A stretch of 64,000 nt of DNA from Actinotalea alkalitolerans. GTDB taxonomy: Bacteria > Actinomycetota > Actinomycetes > Actinomycetales > Cellulomonadaceae. Positions within the stretch are counted from its first letter, which is position 1. Each line of letters opens with the position of its first letter. The stretch is from NCBI RefSeq assembly GCF_023369855.1, contig NZ_JAMBPP010000004.1, positions 294,166 through 358,165 on the forward strand, given 5' to 3'. Below, piece after piece: positions 1-11,311 of this stretch. The position numbers and the translations under genes are program-made. Under the pieces are notes generated by a model. It was given only the letters and a program-made list of their open reading frames with translations. It searched no databases and was not told the DNA's origin.

Positions 1-536
1 CGGATCATCTCGACCGCGTAGCCGATGGCTTCGGCGCCCGAGGCGCAGGCCGAGACCAAGGCGTGCGCCCCGGCCCGGGCTCCGAGCTCGAGCTCGACGT
101 AGGCAGCAGGCGAGTTGGGCATGAGCATCGGGACGGTCATCGGGAGAACTCGCCGGGCGCCCTTCTCCCGCAGGGTGTCCCAGGCGTCCAGAGTGGTCCA
201 GATCCCACCGATGCCCGACGAGACCACGGCACCCAGTCGCTCGGGATCGACCTCGGGGCTGCCTGCATCGGCCCACGCCTCGCGGGTGGCGATGATGGCG
301 TACTGGGCCGAGGGGTCCATCCGCTTGATCTCGGGTCGGGGCAGCACCTCGGCCGGCGCGACCTTGAGCTGCGCGGCGAACGAGACCGGGATCTCGTAGG
401 TCGTGGCCCAGTCGTTGTCCAGGGTGCGCGCACCCGACTCCCCGGCCAGGGCGGCCCGCCAGGTGCTCGCGACGTCTCCGCCGAGGGGGGTCGTGGCGCC
501 GAGTCCGGTGATCACGACGTCAGGTGCGGTGCTCAT
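1..536 (-). CDS. fabF: 3-oxoacyl-ACP synthase II (partial, C-terminus outside window)
   Basis: Elongating condensing enzyme of type II fatty acid synthesis, joining malonyl-ACP to acyl-ACP in the cytoplasm. About 178 N-terminal residues are present; the gene runs off the left edge. The N-terminus reads VVITGLGATTPLGGD, the usual FabF opening, and the nucleophile motif SACASGAEAIG lies just inside the window edge. The catalytic histidines would lie outside. ATG start with AGGAG about 6 nt upstream. Last gene visible of the fabD-fabH-acpP-fabF cluster. In mycolic-acid producers the homologue is KasA; nothing here points to that specialisation. Confidence 0.93.
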   Translation of the reverse strand, partial: MSTAPDVVITGLGATTPLGGDVASTWRAALAGESGARTLDNDWATTYEIPVSFAAQLKVAPAEVLPRPEIKRMDPSAQYAIIATREAWADAGSPEVDPERLGAVVSSGIGGIWTTLDAWDTLREKGARRVLPMTVPMLMPNSPAAYVELELGARAGAHALVSACASGAEAIGYAVEMI

Positions 537-638
537 GGGGGCTCCTAGCGGGCGAGGGTGGGGCCACCCGCAGGGGCGCGTGTCGCTGTGCGCGACCGCA
601 CCCCTGGCGGGTTGACCTCGGTCAGTGAACTGCTGGCG

Positions 639-887
639 TCAGGCCTGCGCGCCGTTGATGAAGGCGACGGCGTCCCCGACGGTCGCCAGGTTCTTGACCT
701 CGTCGTCGGGGATCCGCACGGAGAACTTCTCCTCCGCGAGGGTGACGATCGTCATCATCGACAGCGAGTCGATGTCGAGGTCGTCGGTGAAGGACTTCTC
801 GGGCAGGACGGAGTCCGTGGGAAGACCGGTCTCCTCGCTGACGATCTCGGCCAGTCCGGCCAGGATCTCCTGCTCGCTGTGCGCCAT
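639..887 (-). CDS. acpP: Acyl carrier protein
   Basis: Carries growing acyl chains on a 4'-phosphopantetheine arm for the FAS-II enzymes. 82 residues, acidic, with the DIDSLSMM motif; Ser41 is the predicted attachment site. ATG start behind a good AAGGAGA box. It sits between fabH and fabF, the standard place in actinobacterial fab clusters. Length and motif are typical and nothing looks altered. Confidence 0.96.
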   Translation of the reverse strand: MAHSEQEILAGLAEIVSEETGLPTDSVLPEKSFTDDLDIDSLSMMTIVTLAEEKFSVRIPDDEVKNLATVGDAVAFINGAQA

Positions 888-981
888 CGTTGTCTCCTTG
901 TGTGAGTGGATGTCAGTGCCCGAACGGGCGTTGACGATTGTCCCCGGGTCCCGGCGGTGGGGCCGCTGGGCGCGCCGTGGG

Positions 982-1986
982 TCAGGGCAGCACGACCACC
1001 TGGGCCGCGTAGACCAGTCCCGCCCCGAAGCCGATCTGCAGGGCGAGTGCCCCGGGGGCCACCTGTCCCTCCCGGAGCAGCCGCTCGGTGGCCAACGGGA
1101 TCGAGGCCGCCGAGGTGTTGCCGGTGTCCGCGATGTCCCGCGCCACCACGACCGACTCGGGCAGCTTGAGCTGCTTGATCATCTGGTCGATGATCCGCAT
1201 GTTCGCCTGGTGCGGGATGAACGCGTCGATGTCCTGGGCGGTGACCCCGGCCGCAGCCAGTGCCTTCTCGGCCACGGGAGCCATCTGCCAGACCGCCCAC
1301 TTGAACACGCTCGCGCCCTCCTGGCGCAGCGTCGGCCACCCGGCGTCGTGCTGGACGGCGTCCTGCCAGGAGTGCGTCTGCTTGATCAGCGGAGCCTGCG
1401 CGCCGTCCGAGCCCCAGACGGTCGGGCCGATGCCCGGGGTGTCCGAGGCACCGACCACCGCGGCCCCCGCGCCGTCGCCGAGCAGGAAGGAGATCGAGCG
1501 GTCGGCCGGGTCGATGAAGTCGCTCATCTTCTCGGCACCGATGACCAGGACGTTCCGGGCGTTGCCCGATCGGACCAGCGCGTCGGCCTGCGCGATCCCG
1601 TAGCAGTAGCCCGCGCACGCCGCCGAGATGTCGAAGGCCGCTGCCGGGGTCGCACCGATCCGGTCGGCCACGACGGCCGCGCCGGCGGGGGTCTGGTGGA
1701 AGTAGGTCACCGTGGACAGGATCACCGCGTCGATGTCCGCCCCGGTCAGCCCGGCGTCGTCCAGCGCGGCACGCGCGGCGCCCTCGGCCAGGTCGAGCAC
1801 GTCGGTCGAGCCCCCGGCGCGGCGACGGGTCACGATGCCCGTCCGCTGCCGGATCCACTCGTCAGAGGAGTTGATCGGCCCGGCGACGTCGTCGTTGGTC
1901 ACGACGTTCTCGCCACGCACGCCGCCGATACCCAGGATGCGGGAGTACGGCTGGACGGCGGCCTGGGTCAGCCTGGGTGTGGTCAC
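982..1986 (-). CDS. fabH: 3-oxoacyl-ACP synthase III (KAS III)
   Basis: Starts fatty acid chains by condensing an acyl-CoA primer with malonyl-ACP. 334 residues; nucleophile Cys124 in ISAACAGYCYG, histidine in FIPHQANMRI and asparagine in DTGNTSAAS complete the Cys-His-Asn triad. The GTG start overlaps the fabD stop in a GTGA tetranucleotide, and GGAGG lies 7 nt upstream inside fabD, so the two are translationally coupled. Primer choice (acetyl or branched) cannot be read from the sequence, although branched-chain primers are common in related actinobacteria. Confidence 0.95.
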   Translation of the reverse strand: MTTPRLTQAAVQPYSRILGIGGVRGENVVTNDDVAGPINSSDEWIRQRTGIVTRRRAGGSTDVLDLAEGAARAALDDAGLTGADIDAVILSTVTYFHQTPAGAAVVADRIGATPAAAFDISAACAGYCYGIAQADALVRSGNARNVLVIGAEKMSDFIDPADRSISFLLGDGAGAAVVGASDTPGIGPTVWGSDGAQAPLIKQTHSWQDAVQHDAGWPTLRQEGASVFKWAVWQMAPVAEKALAAAGVTAQDIDAFIPHQANMRIIDQMIKQLKLPESVVVARDIADTGNTSAASIPLATERLLREGQVAPGALALQIGFGAGLVYAAQVVVLP

Positions 1987-2978
1987 GCCGGGTCCTCCTG
2001 CTCAGGGGTGCCGGACGCCGTGGTGTGGCGGGCGACGAGGTCACGTGCGGCGTCCAGGTCGGCCGGCGTCTTCACCGCGACCGTCTCGACACCCGGGAGG
2101 GTACGGCGCGCAAGGCCCGTCAGGACACCCGCGGGCGCCAGCTCGACGAGCCCGGTCACGCCGAGGTCCAGCAGCGTGCGGCAGCACTCGTCCCAGCGGA
2201 CGGGTGCCACGATCTGTGCCGCGATCCGTCGCAGCACATCTCGTCCCGCACCCAGGCCCGACCCCTGGCCCGGGGCGGCGAGGTCGGTGTACGCCGCGCC
2301 GTCCGCGTTGGAGAGCAGGGTCACGGTGGGGTCCGCGGGCCGGTGCGCGTCCAGGACAGCGCCGAACTCCTCGCGGGCACTGGCCATGTACGGGGTGTGG
2401 AAGGCGCCGGCGACCTGCAACGGGATGACCCGCGCCCGTGCGGGCGGGTTTGCTGCCAGGTGTGCGAGACCCTCGAGCGAGCCAGCTGCGACCACCTGGC
2501 CACCACCGTTGACGTTGGCCGGGTGCAGGCCGGCCGCAGCGATGGCGCTGAGCACCTCGTCCGGCTCGCCACCGACGACCGCACTCATCCCGGTGCTCTC
2601 CTGGGCGGCGGCGTGGGCCATCGAGCTGGCCCTCGCCGTGACGAGGCGCACGGCATCGGTGTCCGTCAGGACCCCTGCCACCGCCGCGGCGGTGAGCTCT
2701 CCGACGGAGTGACCCGCGGTGACGTCCACGAGCTCCGCCGCATCACGACCGTCGAGCAGTGCGCGCAGGGCGATCAGGGAGGCCGACACGATGAGGGGCT
2801 GCGCCACGGCCGTGTCCCGGATGGTCTCGGCGTCCGACGTCGTGCCGTGGGCCAGCAGGTCCGACGACGACACCCAGGAGAAGGCCTGCACCTGCTCCTC
2901 GACTCCCGGCAGCTCGAGCCACGGGGTGAGCAGACCGGGGGACTGGGAGCCCTGACCAGGGCAGAGGACGGCGAGCAC
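1983..2978 (-). CDS. fabD: Malonyl-CoA:ACP transacylase
   Basis: Loads malonyl groups from CoA onto ACP. 331 residues starting VLAVLCPGQGSQ; nucleophile Ser91 in GHSVGE and catalytic His194 in AGAFHTPYM. GTG start; no clear Shine-Dalgarno is visible. First gene of the fab unit, 78 bp after the FasR-like regulator on the same strand, so a separate promoter in that gap or read-through from the regulator is possible. The stop overlaps fabH. Confidence 0.95.
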   Translation of the reverse strand: MLAVLCPGQGSQSPGLLTPWLELPGVEEQVQAFSWVSSSDLLAHGTTSDAETIRDTAVAQPLIVSASLIALRALLDGRDAAELVDVTAGHSVGELTAAAVAGVLTDTDAVRLVTARASSMAHAAAQESTGMSAVVGGEPDEVLSAIAAAGLHPANVNGGGQVVAAGSLEGLAHLAANPPARARVIPLQVAGAFHTPYMASAREEFGAVLDAHRPADPTVTLLSNADGAAYTDLAAPGQGSGLGAGRDVLRRIAAQIVAPVRWDECCRTLLDLGVTGLVELAPAGVLTGLARRTLPGVETVAVKTPADLDAARDLVARHTTASGTPEQEDPA

Positions 2979-3056
2979 CAGACCACTGTGCCGGGCGGTC
3001 GGCGCCGCGCGAGCATCCGACAGGTACCAACCTTGCCGGGAGGTGTTGTCCAGAAC

Positions 3057-4220
3057 CTACAAGCGGCCCAGCCGTCCCAGGGCGAGCGCCGTCTGCAGCA
3101 CGTAGGCCTCGCGGGCGTCCAGGGGATCCCACCCGGTGACCTCGGCGACCTTGCGCAGGCGGTAGCGGACGGTGTTGGGATGCACGTACAGCACCCGGGC
3201 GGCCGCCTCGAGCGACCTGCCGTGCTCGACGTGCGCGGCGAGGGTGTCGAGCAACGAGCCACCGGCCTCGACCAGTGGACGGTAGGCCTGCCCGATCAGG
3301 GTGCGCCGGGCCGAGGTGTCGCCGACGAGCACCCGTTCGGGGAGCAGGTCGTCGGCCAGGACCGGACGAGGGGCGGCAGGCCACGCCGGAGCAGCCAGCA
3401 GCCCGGACAGCGCCGCGGCCGCCGACCTCCCGGCCTCGTCGAGGGTCGGGACGGACGGCCCGATCACCACCGGCCCTGGTCCGAACCGGCCCAGCAGGGT
3501 GTGCGCCGCGGCCCGCAGGTCCCCCTCGCCGCCCAGCACCACGACGAGGCGGTCGCCCTGGATGCCGACCAGGGCGTCCCCGGCGGCCCGGCGGGTGGCG
3601 CGGCGCAGCTCGGCGGTGCGGACCTCGTCGAAGGGGTCGGTGGTGGTGCCGACCATCACCAGGGCGTTGCCGTGCCCGCTCCAGCCCAGGGCCGCGACCC
3701 GGGACCGCAGGGCGTCGTCGGCGTCGTCGCGGACCAGCGCGTCCACCACGAGTGCCTCGAGCCGGGCGTCCCAGGCGCCGCGGACCTCCGCTGCACGCGC
3801 GTAGACCTCGGCTGCCGAGAAGGCGACCTCGCGGGAGTACCGCAGCACTGCCTCGCGCAGGTCGCGCTCGGCACCCGGTGCGGCCAGCCTGTCGCAGTGG
3901 TCCTCGACCACCTCGACGATCAGGCGGACCAGCTGGAGGGTGTGCTGCAGAGAGATCGACCGGGTGAGCTCGGGCGGGGCGGCGGCGAAGATCTCGCTCG
4001 CACCTCGTGGCGGCGTCGCGGGGTCGGAGAACCAGGTGATGAAGGACGAGATCCCGGCCTGCACCACGAGCCCCACCCAGGACCGGTCCTCGGCGGGCAG
4101 CGCGCGGTACCACGGGAGGTTGTCGTCGAGCTTGCGCAGGGCGGCCGCCGCGAGCAGGCCGCTGCCGTCGTGCAGCCGACGCAGGGTGTGTGCCTGTTCC
4201 CTCGGCGCAGAGAGAGCCAT
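3057..4220 (-). CDS. fasR: PucR-family transcriptional regulator, FasR-like
   Basis: 387 residues. The last about 55 residues form the PucR-type helix-turn-helix (SLEAAARVLYVHPNTVRYRL), and the middle is a GGDEF-like PucR core. In Streptomyces coelicolor a PucR-type protein in this exact position, FasR, activates the fab operon, and M. tuberculosis has a PucR-type gene (Rv2242) next to fabD. Role here is inferred from family and position. ATG chosen at 4220 because TATGCT ends 7 nt upstream, indicating a leaderless message; a longer open frame upstream lacks a ribosome site. Divergent from the gene at 4354. Confidence 0.85.
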   Translation of the reverse strand: MALSAPREQAHTLRRLHDGSGLLAAAALRKLDDNLPWYRALPAEDRSWVGLVVQAGISSFITWFSDPATPPRGASEIFAAAPPELTRSISLQHTLQLVRLIVEVVEDHCDRLAAPGAERDLREAVLRYSREVAFSAAEVYARAAEVRGAWDARLEALVVDALVRDDADDALRSRVAALGWSGHGNALVMVGTTTDPFDEVRTAELRRATRRAAGDALVGIQGDRLVVVLGGEGDLRAAAHTLLGRFGPGPVVIGPSVPTLDEAGRSAAAALSGLLAAPAWPAAPRPVLADDLLPERVLVGDTSARRTLIGQAYRPLVEAGGSLLDTLAAHVEHGRSLEAAARVLYVHPNTVRYRLRKVAEVTGWDPLDAREAYVLQTALALGRLGRL

Positions 4221-4227
4221 GGCTCGG

Positions 4228-4233
4228 AGCATA
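4228..4233 (-). promoter_or_regulatory. -10 box TATGCT of the fasR-like gene
   Basis: TATGCT on the minus strand, 7 nt before the ATG, matching the TANNNT actinobacterial -10. No Shine-Dalgarno sits in the gap, so transcription probably begins at or next to the start codon. Confidence 0.6.
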
Positions 4234-4341
4234 GGGGGTCGGTGCCGCTCGGGTGGGGACGTCCGTTGTAGAGAGCCCACAAAGCGTGGGGGCGCCGCGG
4301 CCGACTGAGCGGTCTGACAAGTGGTCCGGGTCATGTACGGC

Positions 4342-4347
4342 TATGGT
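4342..4347 (+). promoter_or_regulatory. -10 box TATGGT of the gene at 4354
   Basis: TATGGT ends 6 nt before ATG 4354, so the message is probably leaderless. It faces the fasR promoter across about 110 bp of shared divergent regulatory DNA. Confidence 0.55.
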
Positions 4348-4353
4348 CGGGGT

Positions 4354-5037
4354 ATGGCTTTGCTCCCCAGGCTCCGACGACTCATCCGGCGGCCCGTGTC
4401 CGCATCGACGGTCGGCCGCAGACGTCCGACAGCGGTCCGCAACCGGGACACGATCCATGAGGACTCGGTGCGCGCGATGCTGTCCGACGACCCCAACGAC
4501 GTGCGCGCGTTCCGGGCCCTGGCGGAGATCGTCCGGCGGCGTGCCGCCGAGGTCGGGCACGACGGCGACCCGTTGACCGCCCCGCAGGACGAGGTGGAGA
4601 AGCAGAGGGCCGCGGACCTCGCCGTGTGGGCACTGGCCGAGGAGCTCGCGGGGAACCCGCGGGCCTGGCACCCCTTGATCGAGCTCGCCCGGCTGTCGCT
4701 GCACGAGGACCACGAGGGTGCGATCCGGCGCCTCAACACCGCGGTCGAGCGCGAGCCCACGGGGGTGGCGCTGATCGAGAGCCTCGTCGTGCTGCGCGAG
4801 GGTGGTGAGCCCGTCGAGGCGCTCAACCTCGGGGTGGGCCACTGGCGGGTGCGCGACCACCGGCCAGAGGTCGCACGCCACCTGGTGCTCGCGGCGATCG
4901 AGGCCGGTCGGCCGATGGACGCGCGGCACCACCTGCAGGCGCTCGACCTGCACCCTGACACCAAGGCCGTCGCTCCGCTCAAGGCCGAGCTCGCCCAGCT
5001 GGTCGCCCAGGCCGACACGGCGGCCTCGGGGTCCTGA
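4354..5037 (+). CDS. Helical-repeat hypothetical protein
   Basis: 227 residues, Arg-rich at the N-terminus, then alpha-helical segments rich in Ala, Leu and Glu with TPR-like character (for example VALIESLVVLREGGEPVEAL and ARHLVLAAIEAGRPMDARHH). No signal peptide or membrane segment. I recognise it only as a conserved actinobacterial hypothetical found near aceE. A further in-frame ATG lies upstream at 4336, but ATG 4354 is favoured by the -10 box 6 nt before it. Converges with aceE across a strong hairpin. Function unknown. Confidence 0.75.
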   Translation: MALLPRLRRLIRRPVSASTVGRRRPTAVRNRDTIHEDSVRAMLSDDPNDVRAFRALAEIVRRRAAEVGHDGDPLTAPQDEVEKQRAADLAVWALAEELAGNPRAWHPLIELARLSLHEDHEGAIRRLNTAVEREPTGVALIESLVVLREGGEPVEALNLGVGHWRVRDHRPEVARHLVLAAIEAGRPMDARHHLQALDLHPDTKAVAPLKAELAQLVAQADTAASGS

Positions 5038-5072
5038 CCCTGGGCGTCGCGCTCCGACGCCGAGCCCGACAC

Positions 5073-5112
5073 CGAGAGGCCCCGCCGACCATCAGGTCGG
5101 CGGGGCCTCTCG
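5073..5112. terminator. Bidirectional hairpin terminator
   Basis: Perfect 18-bp stem (arms 5073-5090 and 5095-5112) with a 4-nt ATCA loop between the convergent stops at 5037 and 5128. Symmetric, so it can serve both strands. No U-tract, as is common in high-GC actinobacteria. Confidence 0.9.
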
Positions 5113-5127
5113 TGCGTGACGGTCAGG

Positions 5128-7869
<2,742 letters not shown>

Positions 7870-8215
7870 CAGCAACCTCACCTCTCGTACGCACCGCCTG
7901 CAACCCGGTCAGGTCGTGGCTGATGCTGTCTCGGCCCGGTCCGGGCGCGCGCGGTCGCGCGTGCTCTCGCCGGTCGTGAGGACCATTGTCGGCCGTCCGG
8001 GGGAAGAAAGTCACACCAGGCCACAGTGCGGATGCCCACGACGGGGCTCCGGTCGGCGACACTGTGCGGAGACCGTCCTACGGACGGGCCTGCGGTGTGG
8101 CGCTTGCCACAGGCAGGGTGAATGCTGTGGGCTTACCTCGCACCGCCCGACGGGCGCGGCCAGGATCGGCCGAGAGCATGACGACGAGCAGCAGACGAGA
8201 GGAACGGCACACACA
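7870..8215. other. Divergent intergenic region aceE / DUF3052 gene
   Basis: 346 bp without a supportable gene. It must hold the aceE and DUF3052 promoters, but I see no convincing -35/-10 pair. It contains a perfect inverted repeat CCGTCC-TAC-GGACGG at 8073-8087, a candidate operator, and a GC-only, nearly self-complementary stretch around 7946-7963. No tRNA, ORF or riboswitch is recognisable. Confidence 0.5.
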
Positions 8216-8647
8216 GTGGGAGCGACCGCGGAGCCTGCAGGCGGCCAGGACGGGTCCGGGGCGCACAAGCTCGGTCTGTCGACCGGGCAGGTCGTCCAGG
8301 AGTACGGGTACGACGACGACGTCGACCAGGACCTGCGTCTGGGGATCGAGGAGGTCACAGGCACCGAGCTCGTCGACGAGGACTACGACGACGTCACCGA
8401 CGCCGTGGTGATCTGGTGGCGCGAGGACGACGGCGACCTCACCGACGCCCTCGTGGATGCTCGGACCATCCTGGACGACGCCGGCTCGATCTGGTTGTTC
8501 ACCCGCAAGCCCGGACGTGACGGCCACGTGAGCCACAGCGACATCGAGGAGGCGGCCACCACCGCCGGCCTGCACGCCACGAGCACCCTGGCCATCGCCC
8601 TCGACTGGTCGGCCACGCGACTGGGAACCCGCGGTCGCGGTCGATGA
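8216..8647 (+). CDS. DUF3052 family protein
   Basis: 143 residues, acidic, with HKLGLSTGQVVQEYGYDDDVD near the start and VVIWWREDDGDLTDALVDA in the middle, both typical of DUF3052. No catalytic motif is evident. GTG start with a weak AGAGGA about 12 nt upstream. The stop overlaps the peroxiredoxin start in ATGA, so the two are coupled; the pairing with an AhpE-type peroxiredoxin near aceE recurs in actinobacteria. Function unknown. Confidence 0.85.
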   Translation: MGATAEPAGGQDGSGAHKLGLSTGQVVQEYGYDDDVDQDLRLGIEEVTGTELVDEDYDDVTDAVVIWWREDDGDLTDALVDARTILDDAGSIWLFTRKPGRDGHVSHSDIEEAATTAGLHATSTLAIALDWSATRLGTRGRGR

Positions 8648-9135
8648 GCGGCACGGCGGTCCCGACCACCCCCGGTGCCGGGGTTCCCGCACCGGGTGAC
8701 CCGGCACCCGACTTCACCCTCCCCGACACCCATGGGACACCGGTCACGCTGAGCGGCCTGTCGGGTGGCCCGGTCGCGGTGGTCTTCTTCCCGTTCGCCT
8801 TCTCCGGTCTCTGCGGGAGCGAGCTGTGCGAGCTCCGCGACAACCTCGAGGACTTCCAGGCGGCCGGGGTGCGGGTCCTGGGGATCTCGTGCGACCCGCT
8901 GTACTCGTTGCGCGCATGGTCCGAGCAGGAGTCGTTCGGGTTCGACCTGCTCTCGGACTTCTGGCCGCACGGCACGACCGCGCGCTCCTTCGGCGTCTTC
9001 AACCCTGAGCAGGGGCTGGCCGAGCGGGGGAGCTTCCTGGTGGACGCCGCCGGCACGGTGCGCTGGAGCGTGGTGAGCCCACGGGGCCAGGCGCGGCAGA
9101 TCGCCGACTACCGGGCGGCCCTGGCGGGGCTGTGA
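8644..9135 (+). CDS. ahpE: AhpE-type peroxiredoxin
   Basis: Reduces hydroperoxides, including lipid-derived ones, in the cytoplasm. 163 residues; peroxidatic Cys57 in PFAFSGLCGSELCEL, followed by LSDFWPHGTTARSFGVFN, a hallmark of the AhpE group. Cys62 lies five residues after the peroxidatic Cys, the spacing of the resolving Cys in BCP-type enzymes, whereas M. tuberculosis AhpE (from memory) has no Cys there; this one may form an internal disulfide. ATG overlaps the DUF3052 stop. Confidence 0.92.
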   Translation: MSGTAVPTTPGAGVPAPGDPAPDFTLPDTHGTPVTLSGLSGGPVAVVFFPFAFSGLCGSELCELRDNLEDFQAAGVRVLGISCDPLYSLRAWSEQESFGFDLLSDFWPHGTTARSFGVFNPEQGLAERGSFLVDAAGTVRWSVVSPRGQARQIADYRAALAGL

Positions 9136-9172
9136 GGCGGCGGGCGGCACGCGGGTAGGCTGTGGCGCCGTC

Positions 9173-9246
9173 GGGCCTGTAGCTCAGTTGGTCAGAGCGC
9201 CGCGCTTACACCGCGGAGGTCGTCGGTTCGAGACCGGCCGGGCCCA
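9173..9246 (+). tRNA. tRNA-Val (UAC anticodon)
   Basis: 74 nt cloverleaf: acceptor GGGCCTG/CGGGCCC, D stem GCTC/GAGC, anticodon stem CCGCG/CGCGG with loop CTTACAC (anticodon TAC at 9207-9209), T stem GTCGG/CCGGC with TTCGAGA loop, discriminator A at 9246. The 3' CCA is not encoded in full (ACC then G). Confidence 0.97.
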
Positions 9247-9304
9247 CCGTCGTGCCCACGGGCACGCACGGCCTCGCCCGAGGTCGGGTCCCGCGGCTTC
9301 CGGG

Positions 9305-9310
9305 TAGCGT
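9305..9310 (+). promoter_or_regulatory. -10 box TAGCGT of the nif3-like gene
   Basis: TAGCGT ends 7 nt before GTG 9318 with no ribosome site between, suggesting a leaderless message. The same GGGTAGCGTT context precedes the dipeptidase GTG at 58294. Confidence 0.55.
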
Positions 9311-9317
9311 TCGACCG

Positions 9318-10571
9318 GTGAGCCCTGCACCCGCTGAGAGAGAACTGCCACCCACCCTCGCCACGGTCGTCGCGAACCTCGACCGGCGGTACCCGCCAGG
9401 GACGGCGGAGGACTGGGACGCCGTCGGGCTCGTCTGCGGTGACCCGGTCCAGCACGTGGAGAAGGTCCTGTTCGCGGTCGACCCGACGGCGGACGTCGTC
9501 GAGGAGGCGCTCGCCTGGGGCGCAGACCTCCTGGTGACCCACCACCCCCTCCTGCTGCGCGCCGTGCACTCGGTGGCAGCCACGACCTTCAAGGGCGCCC
9601 TGCTGCACCGGCTGGTGCGCGGTGGCTGCGCGCTCTACGTCGCTCACACCAATGCCGACGCGGCCGACGACGGCGTCGCGCACGCGCTGGCCGAGGCCGT
9701 CGGGCTGCAGGACCTGCGACCGCTCGTCCCGCTGCACCAGGAGGCTCTCGACAAGGTGGTGGCGCTCGTCCCCGACGGCCATGCGGAGGCCCTCGTCACG
9801 GCGCTCTCCACCGCGGGTGCCGGTGAGCTCGGTTCGTACAGCCGTTGCGCCTGGACCACGACGGGGGTGGGCACCTTCGTCCCCGGCGCCGATGCGACCC
9901 CGTTCGTCGGCGTGGCCGGGCAGGTCGAGCAGGTCAGCGAGACCCGGGTGGAGATGATCGCCCCGCGCAGGCTCCGCGACCGGGTGGTCGCTGCGCTGCG
10001 TGCCGCTCACCCGTACGAGGAACCGGCCTTCGACGTCCTGGAGACCGCCGCGCTGCCAGGCTCGGTCGGGACCGGTCGGGTGGGGGTGCTGCCGCACCCG
10101 GTCACTCTGGGTGCGTTCGGAGACCAGGTGGCCGCGGCACTGCCGGCGACCGAGCAGGGCGTCCGGATCGCAGGTGACCTCGACATGCTCGTGCGGACCG
10201 TGGCCGTCGTCGGCGGTTCCGGTGACTCGCTGTTCGACGCGGTCCGTGCCAGCGGGGCGGACGTCTACCTGACTGCTGACCTGCGGCACCATCCGGCGTC
10301 CGAGCTGCGCGAGAGGGCCGAGTTCGAGGCCCGCCAGACCGGCGCCAGGGGTCGCGCCGGGGTGCCCTACCTGGTCGACGTGGCCCACTTCGCGAGCGAG
10401 TGGCCGTGGCTCCCGCGCGCAGCGAGGGCACTCGAGGCGGATCTGAGACAGCCCGCGGGCACTACGGTGGAGACCCGGGTGAGCACCCGCCGCACCGATC
10501 CTTGGACAGCGAGGATCTCCTCGCCCACCAGGCCTTCCCCGCCCGCCACGTCCGGAGGACACCGCCCGTGA
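9318..10571 (+). CDS. Nif3-like dinuclear metal centre hexameric protein (YqfO type)
   Basis: 417 residues. Nif3/YbgI fold with metal-binding motifs LLVTHHPLL, VAHTNADAA near the N-terminal half and VDVAHFASEWPW near the C-terminus, split by a PII/CutA-like insert (about residues 155-265) as in YqfO of Bacillus. Often annotated GTP cyclohydrolase I type 2, but the true substrate is not established. GTG 9318 chosen from the -10 spacing. The stop overlaps the next GTG in GTGA; first gene of a coupled trio matching Rv2230c-Rv2229c-Rv2228c of M. tuberculosis. Confidence 0.9.
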   Translation: MSPAPAERELPPTLATVVANLDRRYPPGTAEDWDAVGLVCGDPVQHVEKVLFAVDPTADVVEEALAWGADLLVTHHPLLLRAVHSVAATTFKGALLHRLVRGGCALYVAHTNADAADDGVAHALAEAVGLQDLRPLVPLHQEALDKVVALVPDGHAEALVTALSTAGAGELGSYSRCAWTTTGVGTFVPGADATPFVGVAGQVEQVSETRVEMIAPRRLRDRVVAALRAAHPYEEPAFDVLETAALPGSVGTGRVGVLPHPVTLGAFGDQVAAALPATEQGVRIAGDLDMLVRTVAVVGGSGDSLFDAVRASGADVYLTADLRHHPASELRERAEFEARQTGARGRAGVPYLVDVAHFASEWPWLPRAARALEADLRQPAGTTVETRVSTRRTDPWTARISSPTRPSPPATSGGHRP

Positions 10572-11311
10572 CCACAGCCCCCGTCGCCGACCAGCATCGG
10601 CTCCTCGAGGTCCAGGCCCTGGACACGCGCCTCCAGCAGCTCGTGCACCGCAGGACGAACCTCCCCGGTCACGCCATCGTCACCGACCTGGTCTCGCGCC
10701 TCGAGGACGTCGAGTCCGCGCTCGTGACCTCGCGCACGGCAGCCGGTGACCTGCGTCGTGAGCTCGCCAAGGCTGAGGGGGACGTCGAGCAGGTGCGTGC
10801 ACGGGCGGCACGTGACCAGGCGCGGATGGACTCGGGCTCCGCGAGCGCCAAGGACCTCCAGGCGCTCACCAGCGAGCTCACGGCACTGGGTCGGCGTCAG
10901 GCCGAGCTGGAGGACGTCGAGCTGGCGATCATGGAGCGTCTGGAGTCGCACGAGACCGCGCTCGCGGGTCTGACCACCGCACGTGACGGGGTGCTCGAGC
11001 ACACCGAGCAGGCCCGGTCCGCCCTCGCCCGTGAGGTCGCGGCGATCGACGAGGAGATCGCGGCGGTCCAGACCGAACGCGAGTCACTCTCCCAGGGACT
11101 CGACGCCGGGCTGGTCGCGCTCTACGACCGGCTGCGCGAGAGCTCGGGTGGTCTGGGAGTGGCTCTGCTGCGCGGACGCCGGTGCGAGGGCTGCCGGCTC
11201 GAGCTCAACCCGAGTGACGTCGCGAAGATGATGTCCGCCCCGGTGGACCAGGTCGTGCGGTGCGAGGAGTGCAGCCGGATCCTCGTGCGAGCGGCGGACC
11301 CTGCTCGATGA
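10568..11311 (+). CDS. Coiled-coil protein with C4 zinc ribbon
   Basis: 247 residues: about 180 of antiparallel coiled coil (heptads rich in Leu, Glu, Arg), then a zinc ribbon with CEGC and CEEC (C-x2-C twice) near the C-terminus. Family resembles Rv2229c and Helicobacter HP0958 (zf-RING_7, CdsZ/FlgZ-like). GTG start overlaps the nif3 stop, and its own stop overlaps the next ATG, so all three are translationally coupled. Proposed nucleic-acid or ribosome binding comes from relatives, not from this sequence. Confidence 0.88.
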   Translation: MTTAPVADQHRLLEVQALDTRLQQLVHRRTNLPGHAIVTDLVSRLEDVESALVTSRTAAGDLRRELAKAEGDVEQVRARAARDQARMDSGSASAKDLQALTSELTALGRRQAELEDVELAIMERLESHETALAGLTTARDGVLEHTEQARSALAREVAAIDEEIAAVQTERESLSQGLDAGLVALYDRLRESSGGLGVALLRGRRCEGCRLELNPSDVAKMMSAPVDQVVRCEECSRILVRAADPAR

